64,000 nucleotides of DNA, taken from NCBI RefSeq assembly GCF_041435055.1, contig NZ_CP108002.1, forward strand, positions 8,370,001 to 8,434,000. Direction: 5' to 3'. Of the stretch, positions 8,101 through 17,107 are shown piece after piece. The notes below the pieces were generated by a model, which was not told where the DNA came from, ran no database searches, and was given only the letters and a program-made list of their open reading frames with translations. A program made the position numbers and the translations under genes. Numbering within the stretch: position 1 is the first letter of the stretch; every line of letters begins with the position of its first letter. The stretch comes from Streptomyces sp. NBC_00341. GTDB taxonomy: Bacteria > Actinomycetota > Actinomycetes > Streptomycetales > Streptomycetaceae.

Positions 8101-9393
8101 TCAGCCGGACCGGTCCGCCAGGTGTTCGGTGAACCACTCCCGGGCCAGCTCCGCGACCTCGTCCAGCGCGCCCGGCTCCTCGAACAGGTGCGTCGCGCCG
8201 GCGACGACGTCCAGCCGGTTCTCGCAGCGCAGAGCCGACTTCGCCTGCTGGTTCAGCTCCAGTACCCGGCTGTCGCGGCCGCCCACGACAAGCAGCGTCG
8301 GAGACCGGACGTCACCGAGGCAGGGGCCCGCCAGATCGGGCCGGCCTCCCCGGGAGACGACCGCGCCGATCCCCGTGCCGGGCTCCGCTCCCACGGCCGC
8401 GGCCGCCCGCAGCGCGGCGGCGGCCCCGGTGCTCGCCCCGAAGACACCTACCGGCAGGGACTCGCGGCGCAGCAGCCAGTCGGTGGCGTTCACCAGCCGT
8501 TCCGCCAGGGTCTCGATGTCGAAGACGTTGGCGCGGTCCGCCTCCTCCGCCGGTGTGAGCAGGTCGAAGAGCAGGGTGCCGAACCCCGCCCGGTGCAGGG
8601 CCGCCGCCACCGCGCGGTTTCTCGGACTGTGCCGGCTGCTGCCCGAGCCGTGGGCGAACACCACGAGGGCGCGGGCGGATCCGGCAGCCGTGAGCTCACC
8701 CGGCAGCACGACGCCGCCCGCCTCCACGTCCACCTCGACGGGCGTCGGCGCGGAGGCCCGGTCCGCGGCCCGCGCCAGCAGCGCGACGACCTCCTCGTCC
8801 GCCGTCTGGCCGAAGTCCCGGTACCACTCGCCCACCGCCGAGAACCGGAGCGGCGTGGACAGGCAGACCAGCTCGTCCACCTGGCCGCGTACCCGCTCGG
8901 CGGCGTCCGGCGCCGCCACCGGTACGGCCAGCACGACGCGTGCAGCGCCCTGCGCACGGGCCACCTCGCACGCGGCCAGGGCGGTCGCGCCGGTCGCGAT
9001 GCCGTCGTCCACGATGATCGCGACGCGTCCCTCGAAGCGGATGCGCGGCCGGTCGCCGCGGAAGGCGCGGGCCCGCCGCAGCAGCTCGGCGCCCTCGGCG
9101 CGCTCCACGGCGGCGAGGTCCGACGAGGAGGCCCCGCTGCGGCGCAGGATGTCCTCGCTGATGACCCGCACACCGCCCTCACCGATGGCGCCGAAGCCCA
9201 GTTCCGGGTGGCGCGGGACGCCGAGCTTGCGGACCACGATCACATCGAGCGGGGCGCCGAGCTCCTGGGCGACCCGGAAGGCCACCGGGACCCCGCCGCG
9301 GGGCAGGCCCAGCACGACGGGATCGCTACCCGCCAGCGGGCGGAGAGCCGCCGCGAGCCGTTGTCCCGCGTCGGCGCGATCGGAGAAAAGCAC
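8101..9393 (-). CDS. Phosphoribosyltransferase - dienelactone hydrolase-like fusion protein
   Basis: The 430-residue protein joins two enzymes. Residues 1-215 are a type I phosphoribosyltransferase domain with the PRPP loop IIVDDGIATGAT (126-137) and the upstream GLPRGGVPVA segment. Residues 225-430 are an alpha/beta hydrolase with FAHGSGSSRHS (oxyanion region), nucleophile S321 in GASTG, D373 and H402 in GATHLF. Such fusions recur in actinobacteria and proteobacteria; neither substrate is known. The start is GTG with GGTGAG upstream. A 13-bp tandem duplication (8085-8110) overlaps the stop codon. Confidence 0.87.
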   Translation of the reverse strand: MLFSDRADAGQRLAAALRPLAGSDPVVLGLPRGGVPVAFRVAQELGAPLDVIVVRKLGVPRHPELGFGAIGEGGVRVISEDILRRSGASSSDLAAVERAEGAELLRRARAFRGDRPRIRFEGRVAIIVDDGIATGATALAACEVARAQGAARVVLAVPVAAPDAAERVRGQVDELVCLSTPLRFSAVGEWYRDFGQTADEEVVALLARAADRASAPTPVEVDVEAGGVVLPGELTAAGSARALVVFAHGSGSSRHSPRNRAVAAALHRAGFGTLLFDLLTPAEEADRANVFDIETLAERLVNATDWLLRRESLPVGVFGASTGAAAALRAAAAVGAEPGTGIGAVVSRGGRPDLAGPCLGDVRSPTLLVVGGRDSRVLELNQQAKSALRCENRLDVVAGATHLFEEPGALDEVAELAREWFTEHLADRSG

Positions 9394-9530
9394 CGGGACT
9401 CACCCCAGACCGGGAGAGGAGGGACAGCCGTCCGCGCACCTTCTCCGAGTCGACACCGTGCACCACGGGTCCGCAAGCCGACGGCGGGGTTCGTTCCGCC
9501 GGGAACGGTCTCCCCGGAGGCCGTGGCACG

Positions 9531-10220
9531 TCACAGGACGGAACGTGCCACCCGGAACCCGGTGTCGTCGATCCGGAACGTCGGGTGGCTGCGCCGCCGC
9601 ACCGATGCCCGGCAGCTCCAGTGCTCGTCGAACCAGCCGCCGCCGCGCAGTACCCGGTAGCTGCCGTACACCTCGGCGTCGTAGACGTCCCAGCACCATT
9701 CCCAGACATTGCCCAACGTGTCGTACAGGCCCCAGGCGTTGGGCTCCCTGCCGCCCACCTCGTGCATCCGCTCCCGCGAGTTTCCGCGGTGCCAGGCGAT
9801 GTCGTCGAGCTCCCCGTAACGCGCGCCGGTCGTGCCGGCGCGGCAGGCGTGCTCCCACTCCGCCTCTGTGGGCAGCCGGTACCCGTCGGCGGCGGTGTCC
9901 CGGCCGACGGACTCCGTCCCCTCCGTACCGTCGGCGGCGGCTTCGAGGCGGTAGACGGGGGTCAGCCCGGCCTGTGCCGACAGGGCGTTGCAGAACCGGA
10001 CCGCGTCCAGCCAGGAGACGCTCTCGACGGGCAGCCGGCCGCCCTGTGCGGTGGCCGGGCGCTCGCCGGTGACCCGCGCGTACAGGTCCTGTGTGACCAC
10101 GGACGCGGCGATGCGGTACGGAGTGAGGGCGACCGTCCAACTGCGTTGCGTACGACGGTCGGACAGCGTGACCCGGCCTGCCGGGACGCTGATCATCCGG
10201 ATGTCGGTGACTGTGTCCAT
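9531..10220 (-). CDS. SUMF1/FGE-fold protein without the catalytic cysteine pair
   Basis: This 229-residue protein has the formylglycine-generating-enzyme fold signature: SVSWLDAVRFCNALS, YRLPTEAEWEHACRAG, NVWEWCWD and a C-terminal VLRGGGWF...GFRVA block. True FGEs carry two nearby cysteines after the RGGS motif; here the segment reads GGWFDEHWSCRAS and only the second cysteine position is filled, so copper-dependent oxidation of a sulfatase cysteine is unlikely. Related folds serve as EgtB/PvdO-type oxidases or as plain binding domains. No sulfatase gene is near. It is monocistronic, between the fusion enzyme and a SnoaL-like gene. Confidence 0.82.
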   Translation of the reverse strand: MDTVTDIRMISVPAGRVTLSDRRTQRSWTVALTPYRIAASVVTQDLYARVTGERPATAQGGRLPVESVSWLDAVRFCNALSAQAGLTPVYRLEAAADGTEGTESVGRDTAADGYRLPTEAEWEHACRAGTTGARYGELDDIAWHRGNSRERMHEVGGREPNAWGLYDTLGNVWEWCWDVYDAEVYGSYRVLRGGGWFDEHWSCRASVRRRSHPTFRIDDTGFRVARSVL

Positions 10221-10277
10221 GGAGCGCTGATCGTATCAACGTCGCTGGGGACGCTGCCCGGTTCGCGCCCGGCCGGG

Positions 10278-10670
10278 TCAGCCCGCCGACGCCTCGCGGG
10301 TGATCGCGTCGAACCGCGCGCCCATGGCCGCCGCCAGCGCCTGTGCCCCGGACAGCGGCCGGACCATCACGGTCATGTCGTCGATCTCGCCGGCCTCGTT
10401 CAGGTGCAGGAAGTCGCAGCCGCCGATCTCCCGGTCGCCCACCTTCGCGACGAACGCGAGCGCGTGGTCACGGCCGTCCGCGCTCGCCATCTCGCGGACG
10501 TACCGGAAGTCCGAGAACACCTCGGTGACCGCGCGCAGGATCGCGACGGTGAGGGGCCTGCCGGTGTACGGCTTGAACGCCACCGGGCTGGTGAAGACGA
10601 CGTCCTCGGCCAGCATCGCCTCGATCGCGTCGAGATCGTGCGCCTCGACGGCTTCGCGGAAGGGGTGCAT
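10278..10670 (-). CDS. SnoaL-like / NTF2-like protein
   Basis: The 130-residue NTF2-like cone-fold protein (FREAVEAHDLDAIEAMLAED, CDFLHLNEAGEIDDMTVMVRP) resembles SnoaL-type cyclase-like or ligand-binding proteins. I prefer the ATG at 10668-10670 because GGAG lies 6 nt upstream and homologues typically begin MHPFR; an ATG four codons earlier lacks a ribosome-binding site. It is divergent from the PadR regulator and probably controlled by it. Confidence 0.82.
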   Translation of the reverse strand: MHPFREAVEAHDLDAIEAMLAEDVVFTSPVAFKPYTGRPLTVAILRAVTEVFSDFRYVREMASADGRDHALAFVAKVGDREIGGCDFLHLNEAGEIDDMTVMVRPLSGAQALAAAMGARFDAITREASAG

Positions 10671-10711
10671 GCGGCGCTCCATAGTCAATTTGTTGAATAG
10701 GCGTGAAAGAG

Positions 10712-10732
10712 GTTAATCACATCGGTGTTAAC
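10712..10732. promoter_or_regulatory. Candidate PadR operator in the divergent intergenic region
   Basis: GTTAA (10712-10716) and TTAAC (10728-10732) form an inverted repeat with an 11-bp spacer, 8 bp upstream of the padR-like ATG. PadR proteins usually autoregulate from A/T-rich dyads in this position. The arms are short. Confidence 0.35.
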
Positions 10733-10740
10733 GTGTCCAG

Positions 10741-11337
10741 ATGTCTCTCAAGTACGCGGTCCTGGCGGCCCTGCTGGAAGGCGAGGCCTCCGGCTACGAC
10801 CTGGCCAAGGTCTTCGACGTCGCGGTGGCGGACTTCTGGTCCACCACCCCGCAGCAGCTCTACCGGGAGCTGGACCGGCTGGCGGGGAGCGGCCTGATCG
10901 AGGCACGGGTGGTCGAGCAGCAGCGCAGGCCGAACAAGAGGATGTTCACCCTCACGGAGGCGGGCCGCGCCTCGCTGGCCGCGTTCACCGCGCAACCGCC
11001 CCGCCCCATCGCCATCCGGGACGAGCTCCTGGTCATGACCCAGGCGGTGGACGCCGGCGACCAGGACGCGGTTCGCGCCTCGGTCGCGGAACGCATGGAG
11101 TGGGCGCGCGCCAAGCTCGCCCGCTACGAACGGCTCCGGGACCGCCTGCTGGACGGCCGCGACGAGGAGACCTACCTGGCGGAGACCGACCGCGTCGGCC
11201 CCTACCTGACGCTGATGCGCGGACGGTCCTTCGAGGCGGAGAACCTGCGCTGGGGCGAACAGGTGCTGCGGATCCTGGACCGGCGGGCGACTCAACGGCG
11301 CTGTCAGACCCCTCGGTTAGGTTCGTCCCATGACTGA
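10741..11337 (+). CDS. PadR-family transcriptional regulator
   Basis: The 198-residue protein has an N-terminal winged helix (LKYAVLAALLEGEASGYDLAK, TTPQQLYRELDRLAGSGLIEAR, about 3-75) and a C-terminal helical vir-activator-alpha dimerisation domain (about 90-175), the class-2 PadR architecture. It probably represses the divergent SnoaL-like gene and the downstream hydrolase, whose start codon it overlaps by 8 nt. Effectors of such regulators are typically phenolic or drug-like compounds; none can be named here. Confidence 0.92.
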   Translation: MSLKYAVLAALLEGEASGYDLAKVFDVAVADFWSTTPQQLYRELDRLAGSGLIEARVVEQQRRPNKRMFTLTEAGRASLAAFTAQPPRPIAIRDELLVMTQAVDAGDQDAVRASVAERMEWARAKLARYERLRDRLLDGRDEETYLAETDRVGPYLTLMRGRSFEAENLRWGEQVLRILDRRATQRRCQTPRLGSSHD

Positions 11338-12034
11338 ATTCGTACTGGTGGCAGGTGCCTGGCTGGGAGCGTCGGCGTGGGACGAGGTGGTACCCGGACT
11401 GCGCGCGGCCGGGCACGGCGCCCACCCGGTGACCCTGACCGGCGTCGGGGAGAGGCGAGGACTGCCGGTCGGCCCGCAGACCCATGTGACCGACATCGTC
11501 GACGAGGTGGAGCGCCTCGGCCCGCGCGACGTCGTCCTGGTCGGCCACAGCTACTCGGGCATCCCGGTCGGCCAGGCCGCCTCCCGCATCGGTGACCGGC
11601 TGGCCCGGGTCGTCTTCGTGGACGCCGGCGTTCCGGCCGACGGCGAGTCCTTCGTCTCCGCGTGGTGGCAGGGCCCGGCCGCGCTGGAGGCCGAGATCGC
11701 GGGCAACGGAGGCTCCTGGGCGCCGCCGGCCGCGGCCGACTTCGAGGGCCAGGGGCTCACCGAGGAGCAGACCGCGCGGATCGTGGCCGACGCGACGCCG
11801 CACCCCGGCGCCTCGCTGAGCGATCCCGCCGTGCTCGGCCGCCCGCTCGACGGCCTCCCGGCCACCTACGTCAAATGCCTGCTCGACGGCCCGGAACCGA
11901 GCGACGACGTGGCCGCGCTGCTGACCGGGGACAGCTGGGAGCTGGTCACCATGGACACCGGCCACTGGCCGATGTACTCCCGGCCGGCGGAGCTGGTCCG
12001 GATCCTCACCGCGGCGGCCGAGCGGCGGGAATGA
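11330..12034 (+). CDS. Alpha/beta hydrolase
   Basis: The 234-residue cytoplasmic hydrolase starts with VLVAGAWLGASAW (oxyanion strand) and has nucleophile S74 in GHSYSG, an acid around D98 or D185, and H212 in TGHWPM. It resembles the salicylate-esterase-like/MenH-like group often placed next to PadR or AraC regulators. The 8-nt overlap with padR implies co-expression, so its product or substrate may be the signal sensed by that regulator. Confidence 0.87.
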   Translation: MTEFVLVAGAWLGASAWDEVVPGLRAAGHGAHPVTLTGVGERRGLPVGPQTHVTDIVDEVERLGPRDVVLVGHSYSGIPVGQAASRIGDRLARVVFVDAGVPADGESFVSAWWQGPAALEAEIAGNGGSWAPPAAADFEGQGLTEEQTARIVADATPHPGASLSDPAVLGRPLDGLPATYVKCLLDGPEPSDDVAALLTGDSWELVTMDTGHWPMYSRPAELVRILTAAAERRE

Positions 12035-12137
12035 GCGGGCGCCGGCAGCCCCTGCGGCCCGGCACCGCCCGCCGTCCCCGCCACGAACAGTCGATCAGTA
12101 CGCGCGCTCCCGCCCCGTTCCGGGCTGCAATGGACGG

Positions 12138-12815
12138 GTGACCGCGCCCCCGGACGACTGCCTCGCGCGCAACGAATGGATCTGCGGCGCCTACCTGAGC
12201 AGCCGCCGGCACATCCTGTGGGAGGCCGTGCTCCAGCACCTCCAGCTGACCGTGATCGCCGTGCTCATCGGACTGGCGCTCGCCCTGCCGCTCGCCCTCG
12301 CCGCCCGCCGCTGGCGCTGGGCGGCGGGTCCGGTGCTCGGGGTCACCACCGTCCTGTACACCGTGCCGTCCCTAGCGATGTTCTCGCTGCTGCTGCCGGT
12401 GTACGGACTCTCCGCCGCGCTCGTCGTCGCGGGCCTGGTCCTCTACTCCCTCACCCTCCTCGTACGGAACATCCTGGCCGGACTCAGAGCCGTACCGGAG
12501 GAGACCCGGCAGGCGGCCCGGGGCATGGGATACGGACCCGTACGGCTGCTCGTCGCCGTGGAACTGCCCCTCGCCCTGCCCGCCGCCATGGCGGGCCTGC
12601 GCATCGCCACCGTCTCCGCGGTCTCCCTGGTCACCATCGGCGCGATCGTCGGCTACGGCGGACTCGGCAACCTCATCTACTCCGGGATGAACACCTACTT
12701 CAAGGCCCAGGTGCTCACCGCGTCCGTCCTCTGCGTCGTCATCGCCGTCGCCGCCGACCTGCTGCTCCTCCTCGTGCAGCGCCTGCTGACCCCCTGGACC
12801 CGGAGGCAGTCGTGA
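12138..12815 (+). CDS. Osmoprotectant (glycine betaine/choline) ABC transporter permease, first subunit
   Basis: The 225-residue inner-membrane protein has six predicted helices and the BPD_transp_1 EAA-loop (VPEETRQAARGMGYGPVRLLVAVELPLALP, split around 118-148), typical of OpuCB/OpuCD and ProW-like permeases. The start is GTG. It overlaps the second permease by GTGA and forms an operon with it and the binding lipoprotein. The ATPase expected for this system is encoded at 17108-18271 on the other strand. Confidence 0.9.
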   Translation: MTAPPDDCLARNEWICGAYLSSRRHILWEAVLQHLQLTVIAVLIGLALALPLALAARRWRWAAGPVLGVTTVLYTVPSLAMFSLLLPVYGLSAALVVAGLVLYSLTLLVRNILAGLRAVPEETRQAARGMGYGPVRLLVAVELPLALPAAMAGLRIATVSAVSLVTIGAIVGYGGLGNLIYSGMNTYFKAQVLTASVLCVVIAVAADLLLLLVQRLLTPWTRRQS

Positions 12816-13489
12816 ACACCCTCGGCAAGGCCTGGTCCTGGCTCACGACCTCCGCGCACTGGTACGGCGACGACGGCATCTGGACCCGGCTCGGCCAGCA
12901 CCTCTACCTCACCGTCGTCTGCCTGCTGATCAGCTGCCTCATCGCGCTGCCGGTCGCTCTGGTCCTCGGCCACCTCGGCAAGGGCGGGGCCCTCGCCGTC
13001 AACATCTCCAACGTCGGCCGGGCCGTCCCCACCTTCGCGGTCCTGGTGCTGCTCCTGCTCACCCCGGTCGGCCGGTTCGGCGAAGGGCCGACCATCGTCG
13101 CCCTCGTCCTGTTCGCCGTACCGCCGCTGCTCACCAACGCCTACGTCGGCATGCGGGAGGTGGACCAGGACGTGGTGCGGGCGGCCCGGGGCATGGGGAT
13201 GACCGGCAGGCAGCTGCTGTTCCAGGTCGAGGTGCCGCTCGCCCTGCCGCTCATCCTCACCGGCGTACGGATCGCCGCCGTGCAACTCGTCGCCACCGCC
13301 ACCATCGCGGCCCTGGCGGGCGGCGGCGGTCTGGGCCGGATCATCACCGCCGGTTTCAACCTCGCCTCCACCGCCCAGGTCGTCGCCGGAGCGGTCCTGG
13401 TGGCCGTGTTCGCCCTGATCGTCGAAGGGCTCTTCGAGCTGGCGCAGCGGCTCGCACCCGACTGGGTCCGCGACGGGAACACCGGATGA
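12812..13489 (+). CDS. Osmoprotectant ABC transporter permease, second subunit
   Basis: The 225-residue membrane protein is homologous to its neighbour, with the EAA loop MREVDQDVVRAARGMGMTGR (about 114-133) and a conserved GGGGLGRII segment. Together the two would form a heterodimeric channel of OpuC type. The GTG start overlaps the upstream TGA and the stop overlaps the ATG of the binding protein gene, so all three subunits are translationally coupled. Confidence 0.9.
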   Translation: MNTLGKAWSWLTTSAHWYGDDGIWTRLGQHLYLTVVCLLISCLIALPVALVLGHLGKGGALAVNISNVGRAVPTFAVLVLLLLTPVGRFGEGPTIVALVLFAVPPLLTNAYVGMREVDQDVVRAARGMGMTGRQLLFQVEVPLALPLILTGVRIAAVQLVATATIAALAGGGGLGRIITAGFNLASTAQVVAGAVLVAVFALIVEGLFELAQRLAPDWVRDGNTG

Positions 13490-14439
13490 GGGCCCGCCGC
13501 ACGGTCCCCGCGATCCTGCTCCTCGCGCTGCCGATGACCGCCTGCACCACCGGACCGGCACTGGAGAACCAGGGCGAGGTCACCGCGCCACCCGGTGACA
13601 GCAAACACCTCACCATCGGCTCCGCGGGATTCACCGAGAGCGATCTGCTCGCCCAGATGTACGCCCTGCTGCTCGACCGGGCCGGATACTCCACGAAGAT
13701 CATCTCCGTCACCAACCGGGAGATCTACGAACCGGCGCTGGAGAGCGGCCAGATCGACGTCGTACCGGAGTACGCCGCCACCTTCGGCGACTGGCTGAAC
13801 GCCAAGAAGAACGGCGCCGACGCCGCGCCCGTCGGGTCCCCGGACCTCGCCGTCACCATGAAGGCCCTGCGCGCACTGGCCGCACCGCGCGGACTCACCG
13901 TCCTGGACCCCGGACGCGCCGTCGACCAGAACGCCTTCGCCGTCACTTCCGCGTACGCGAAGAAGCACCACCTGAAGTCGCTGAGCGACCTGGGCAGATC
14001 AGGGCTGCCGGTCCGGCTGGCGGCAGGCGACGAATGCGTGCAGCGCCCGTACTGCGCACCCGGACTGAAGAAGACGTACGGCATCGACATCACCGCCGTC
14101 GACCCCAAGGGCGTCGGCACCACCCAGGCCAAGCAGGCGGTCCAGAGCGGCCGGGACCAGATGGTGCTGACCACCACCACCGACGCCACCCTGGACGAGT
14201 TCGGGCTCGTCCTGCTCGCGGACGACAAGCACCTGCAGAACGCCGACTACCTCGTCCCCGTCGTGAACCGTTCCCGGGCGGGCAGCGAGGGCGTGCGCAA
14301 GGCGCTGGGCAAGCTCAACACCGTACTGACCACCGCGGACCTGGCCCGGCTGAACGAGCAGGTCGACAGCTGGCGACGGCTCCCGGAGGACGTGGCCCGC
14401 AACTATCTGCGCTCCGAGCACCTCATTCCGGCCGGCTGA
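13486..14439 (+). CDS. Glycine betaine-type substrate-binding lipoprotein (OpuAC/OpuCC-like)
   Basis: The 317-residue protein has a lipoprotein signal peptide with the lipobox MTAC (C20) and an OpuAC-type binding domain: IGSAGFTESDLLAQMYALLL, then NREIYEPALESGQIDVVPEYAATFG, the characteristic block for quaternary-amine binding proteins. It captures betaine, choline or a related osmolyte outside the membrane and delivers it to the two permeases upstream (ATGA overlap). A strong hairpin directly follows the stop. Confidence 0.9.
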   Translation: MRARRTVPAILLLALPMTACTTGPALENQGEVTAPPGDSKHLTIGSAGFTESDLLAQMYALLLDRAGYSTKIISVTNREIYEPALESGQIDVVPEYAATFGDWLNAKKNGADAAPVGSPDLAVTMKALRALAAPRGLTVLDPGRAVDQNAFAVTSAYAKKHHLKSLSDLGRSGLPVRLAAGDECVQRPYCAPGLKKTYGIDITAVDPKGVGTTQAKQAVQSGRDQMVLTTTTDATLDEFGLVLLADDKHLQNADYLVPVVNRSRAGSEGVRKALGKLNTVLTTADLARLNEQVDSWRRLPEDVARNYLRSEHLIPAG

Positions 14440-14479
14440 GCGCGACCTGGCCCGGTCAGGAGATCCGGCCAGGTCGCGC
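14440..14479 (+). terminator. Terminator of the osmoprotectant permease/binding protein operon
   Basis: Perfect 13-nt arms (14440-14452 and 14467-14479) flank a 14-nt loop, starting immediately at the stop codon of the binding protein gene. This ends the operon before reaching the serine hydrolase gene. Confidence 0.82.
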
Positions 14480-14556
14480 CCGGTCGGCGCGGTCCGATGA
14501 GTTCGCACCTCCGGCGGAGTCATCCTGGTGAACCCCACACCTGAGAAGGCGGAGCG

Positions 14557-15705
14557 ATGAGCACCCTGCGCGAAGTACTCGAAACGCATGTCCGTCATGG
14601 CTCTGTGCCGGGCGCGGTGGGGCTGGTGGCCCGCGGCGAACGCATCGAGGTGGAGGCCGCCGGTTCCGCCTTCACGGACGGCGGTACGCCGATGGCCCGG
14701 GACTCGATCTTCCGGATCGCCTCGATCACCAAGCCGCTCACCGCGGCGGCGGCCATGATGCTGATCGAGGACGGCCGGATCGCTGCCTCTGACCCGGTCG
14801 GGCGGTGGCTGCCGGAACTGGCGTCACCGAAGGTCGTACGCACCCCGGACGGCCCGGCCGACGACGTGGTCCCGGCCGTCCGGCCGATCACCGTGTTCGA
14901 CCTGCTCACCTTCCGCGCCGGGTACGGATTCCCGTCCGACTTCTCGCTGCCCGCTCTCGCGCCGCTGTTCAGCGAGCTGCACCAGGGCTCGCCGGAGCCG
15001 CGGGGCGTCGCCGCCCCGGACGAGTGGATGGCCACACTGGCCCGCATTCCGATGCTCCACCAGCCGGGGGAGGCGTGGCTGTACAACACCTGCTCCGACA
15101 TCCTGGGCGTCCTGATCGCCAGGGCCTCCGGCCAGTCGCTGCCGGAGTTCATGGCGGAGCGGCTGTTCGAACCCCTCGGGATGACCGACACCGGCTTCGC
15201 CGTCCCGGCGGACCGGCTCGACCGGTTCACCGGCTACTACCGGGCGGGCGCGGAGGGCGCACTGGAACTCCTGGACGCCCCTGACGGGCAGTGGAGCAGC
15301 ATGCCGGACTTCCCGTCCGGGGCCGGCGGGCTCGTCTCGACCGTCGACGACTGGTACGCGTTCGCCCGGATGCTGCTCGACGAAGGGGCCGTCGGCAGCC
15401 GCAGCCTGCTGACGCCCGAATCGGTGCGGCAGATGACGACCGACCACCTGACACCTGCTCAGCGCGCGGCCAGCGGGCTGTTCACCGAGGGCCAGGGCTG
15501 GGGGTTCGGCGGTGCGGTCGACGTCGAGACGCTCGATTCCTGGAACGTGCTGGGGCGCTACGGCTGGGTCGGTGGCACCGGCACGACGGCGCACATCATC
15601 CCGTCCACCGGCACGGTCGCCATCATGCTGAGCCAGGTCGCGATGGCGGGCCCCACCCCGCCGGTCATGATGCGGGACTTCTGGCAGCACGCGGCGGGCG
15701 TCTGA
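14557..15705 (+). CDS. Serine hydrolase of the class C beta-lactamase/DD-peptidase fold
   Basis: The 382-residue protein has no signal peptide. It has the catalytic S56-I-T-K59, the Y176-N-T motif in WLYNTCSDILG and a C-terminal GGTGTTAH block in the KTG/HTG position. This matches EstB-type esterases and AmpC/DD-peptidase-like hydrolases; the cytoplasmic location suggests an esterase or amidase acting on small molecules. The ATG has GGCGGAG upstream. It lies between the two parts of the betaine transporter but has no obvious functional link. Confidence 0.88.
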   Translation: MSTLREVLETHVRHGSVPGAVGLVARGERIEVEAAGSAFTDGGTPMARDSIFRIASITKPLTAAAAMMLIEDGRIAASDPVGRWLPELASPKVVRTPDGPADDVVPAVRPITVFDLLTFRAGYGFPSDFSLPALAPLFSELHQGSPEPRGVAAPDEWMATLARIPMLHQPGEAWLYNTCSDILGVLIARASGQSLPEFMAERLFEPLGMTDTGFAVPADRLDRFTGYYRAGAEGALELLDAPDGQWSSMPDFPSGAGGLVSTVDDWYAFARMLLDEGAVGSRSLLTPESVRQMTTDHLTPAQRAASGLFTEGQGWGFGGAVDVETLDSWNVLGRYGWVGGTGTTAHIIPSTGTVAIMLSQVAMAGPTPPVMMRDFWQHAAGV

Positions 15706-15796
15706 ACCCCGGGCGCCCGGACCCCGGTTCCCGGAGCGCTCCTCCGGACGGGGAATGCGATCACATGGGCTGCGGGCCCTCACTAGAGTCGCCGGC

Positions 15797-16456
15797 ATGC
15801 CCGATCACACCTACCTCGCCGCCGTCCGGGAGTCGTACGACACCGTCGCCTCCGCCTACTTCGAACGGGTCAAGCCTCCGGAGGAGCTCGATCCGCTGTC
15901 ACGGGGCATGCTGAACGTCTTCGCGGAGACGGTGCGAACGGCCGGCCTCGGGCCCGTCGCCGACCTGGGATGCGGGCCCGGCAGAGTCACGGCCTACCTC
16001 GCCGGGCGGCAAGTGGACGTATTCGGGCTGGACCTGTCGCCCGCCATGGTCGAGCTGGCCCGCATCGCCCACCCGGATCTGCGTTTCGGTGTCGGCTCGA
16101 TGACCTCGCTCCCGGTCGGGGACGGCGGACTCGGCGGCATCCTGGCCTACTACTCCACCCACCACACCCCGCCGGCGCTGCTGCCCGTGGTGTTCGGCGA
16201 GTTCCGCCGCACCCTCGCGCCGGGCGGCTGCCTGATGCTGGCCGGCCACGTGGGGTCCGGCCAGCACTTCCGCCCCACCCAGGCGTACGGCGGTCACCCC
16301 GTCTCCTACGAGTCCTACCTGCTGCCGCCCGACCGGATCGCGGAGCTCCTGAAGCAGGCCGGGTTCGCCCTCACCGCACGACTGGTGGAGGAACCCCGTG
16401 AAGGTGCCGAGCGGACTTTCGCGACCTTCCTCGCACGCAGGCCCGAACAGCCCTGA
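15797..16456 (+). CDS. Class I SAM-dependent methyltransferase
   Basis: The 219-residue Rossmann-fold methyltransferase has the glycine-rich SAM motif VADLGCGPGRVTAYLAG (about 54-70), an acidic residue after the second strand (VFGLDLSP) and a FRRTLAPGGCLML post-motif. The acceptor is unknown; the best resemblance is to UbiE/MenG-like small-molecule methyltransferases. The ATG was chosen because the conserved N-terminal helix (SYDTVASAY) follows it. It is monocistronic or weakly linked to the SMI1-like gene 64 nt downstream. Confidence 0.87.
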   Translation: MPDHTYLAAVRESYDTVASAYFERVKPPEELDPLSRGMLNVFAETVRTAGLGPVADLGCGPGRVTAYLAGRQVDVFGLDLSPAMVELARIAHPDLRFGVGSMTSLPVGDGGLGGILAYYSTHHTPPALLPVVFGEFRRTLAPGGCLMLAGHVGSGQHFRPTQAYGGHPVSYESYLLPPDRIAELLKQAGFALTARLVEEPREGAERTFATFLARRPEQP

Positions 16457-16520
16457 GCACCGCATCCGTCCGGCGGCCCTGATCCGCGGCATGTCAGAGG
16501 GCTCTGGCAGCATCACGGTC

Positions 16521-17078
16521 ATGACCGACAACGATGACCTCGTACAACGCGTCGCCGTCCGCGCCGCATCGGACAACGAGGACCTTCCCGCGCCTGTCGA
16601 CGATGCCCGAATAGCGCAGGCCGAGGCCCGACTGGGCTTCGCGCTGCACCCCCTGCTGGCGCGCCTGTACCGCGAGGTCGCCGACGGTGGCTTCGGCCCC
16701 GAGTACCGGCTGCTGCCGCTGTCCGGTCCGGACGCCAGTGTCGTCGGCGAATACCTGACGCGGCGTGAGGCTTCCGTCGGGGTGGAGCACCCGGAGTGGC
16801 CCGAAGGCGTCGTACCGGTCCTGACCTGGGGCTGTGGCATGTACGCGGGCGTCGACTGTCTCAGTGAGGACGGTCAGGTCCTGCTCTTCGAACCGAACCC
16901 GTACGGCGGCGGATCGTGGGAGCAGTGCTGGTTCCTCGATTCCGCCGGCCTCGCGGAGTGGCTGGAGACCTGGCTCGCGGGGACGGGCTGGTTCGAGGAG
17001 GACGCCTACGAAAGGGACGACGTGGCCGAACCCGAGCCGTGGGAACAGGCCGGAAGCCGGCTGTCCGTCGGCGTCTAG
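16521..17078 (+). CDS. SMI1/KNR4 (SUKH)-like protein
   Basis: The 185-residue acidic cytoplasmic protein contains the SUKH/SMI1 pattern: ARIAQAEARLGFALHPLLARLYREVADGGFGP split around 34-66, then LLPL and WGCGMYAGVDCLSEDG with repeated tryptophans. SUKH proteins are mostly immunity proteins against polymorphic toxins, or scaffold proteins. No toxin gene is adjacent, so an orphan immunity or housekeeping role is open. The ATG was chosen as the first residue of the conserved fold, since the upstream extension overlaps the methyltransferase stop. Confidence 0.82.
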   Translation: MTDNDDLVQRVAVRAASDNEDLPAPVDDARIAQAEARLGFALHPLLARLYREVADGGFGPEYRLLPLSGPDASVVGEYLTRREASVGVEHPEWPEGVVPVLTWGCGMYAGVDCLSEDGQVLLFEPNPYGGGSWEQCWFLDSAGLAEWLETWLAGTGWFEEDAYERDDVAEPEPWEQAGSRLSVGV

Positions 17079-17107
17079 ACGCGGCGGGGGCGGGGGACGC
17101 GCGCCCG

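Noticed and set aside
8085..8110. 13-bp tandem duplication at the end of the phosphoribosyltransferase-hydrolase gene
   Set aside because: It only overlaps the stop codon and shows no dyad; probably a small replication slip.
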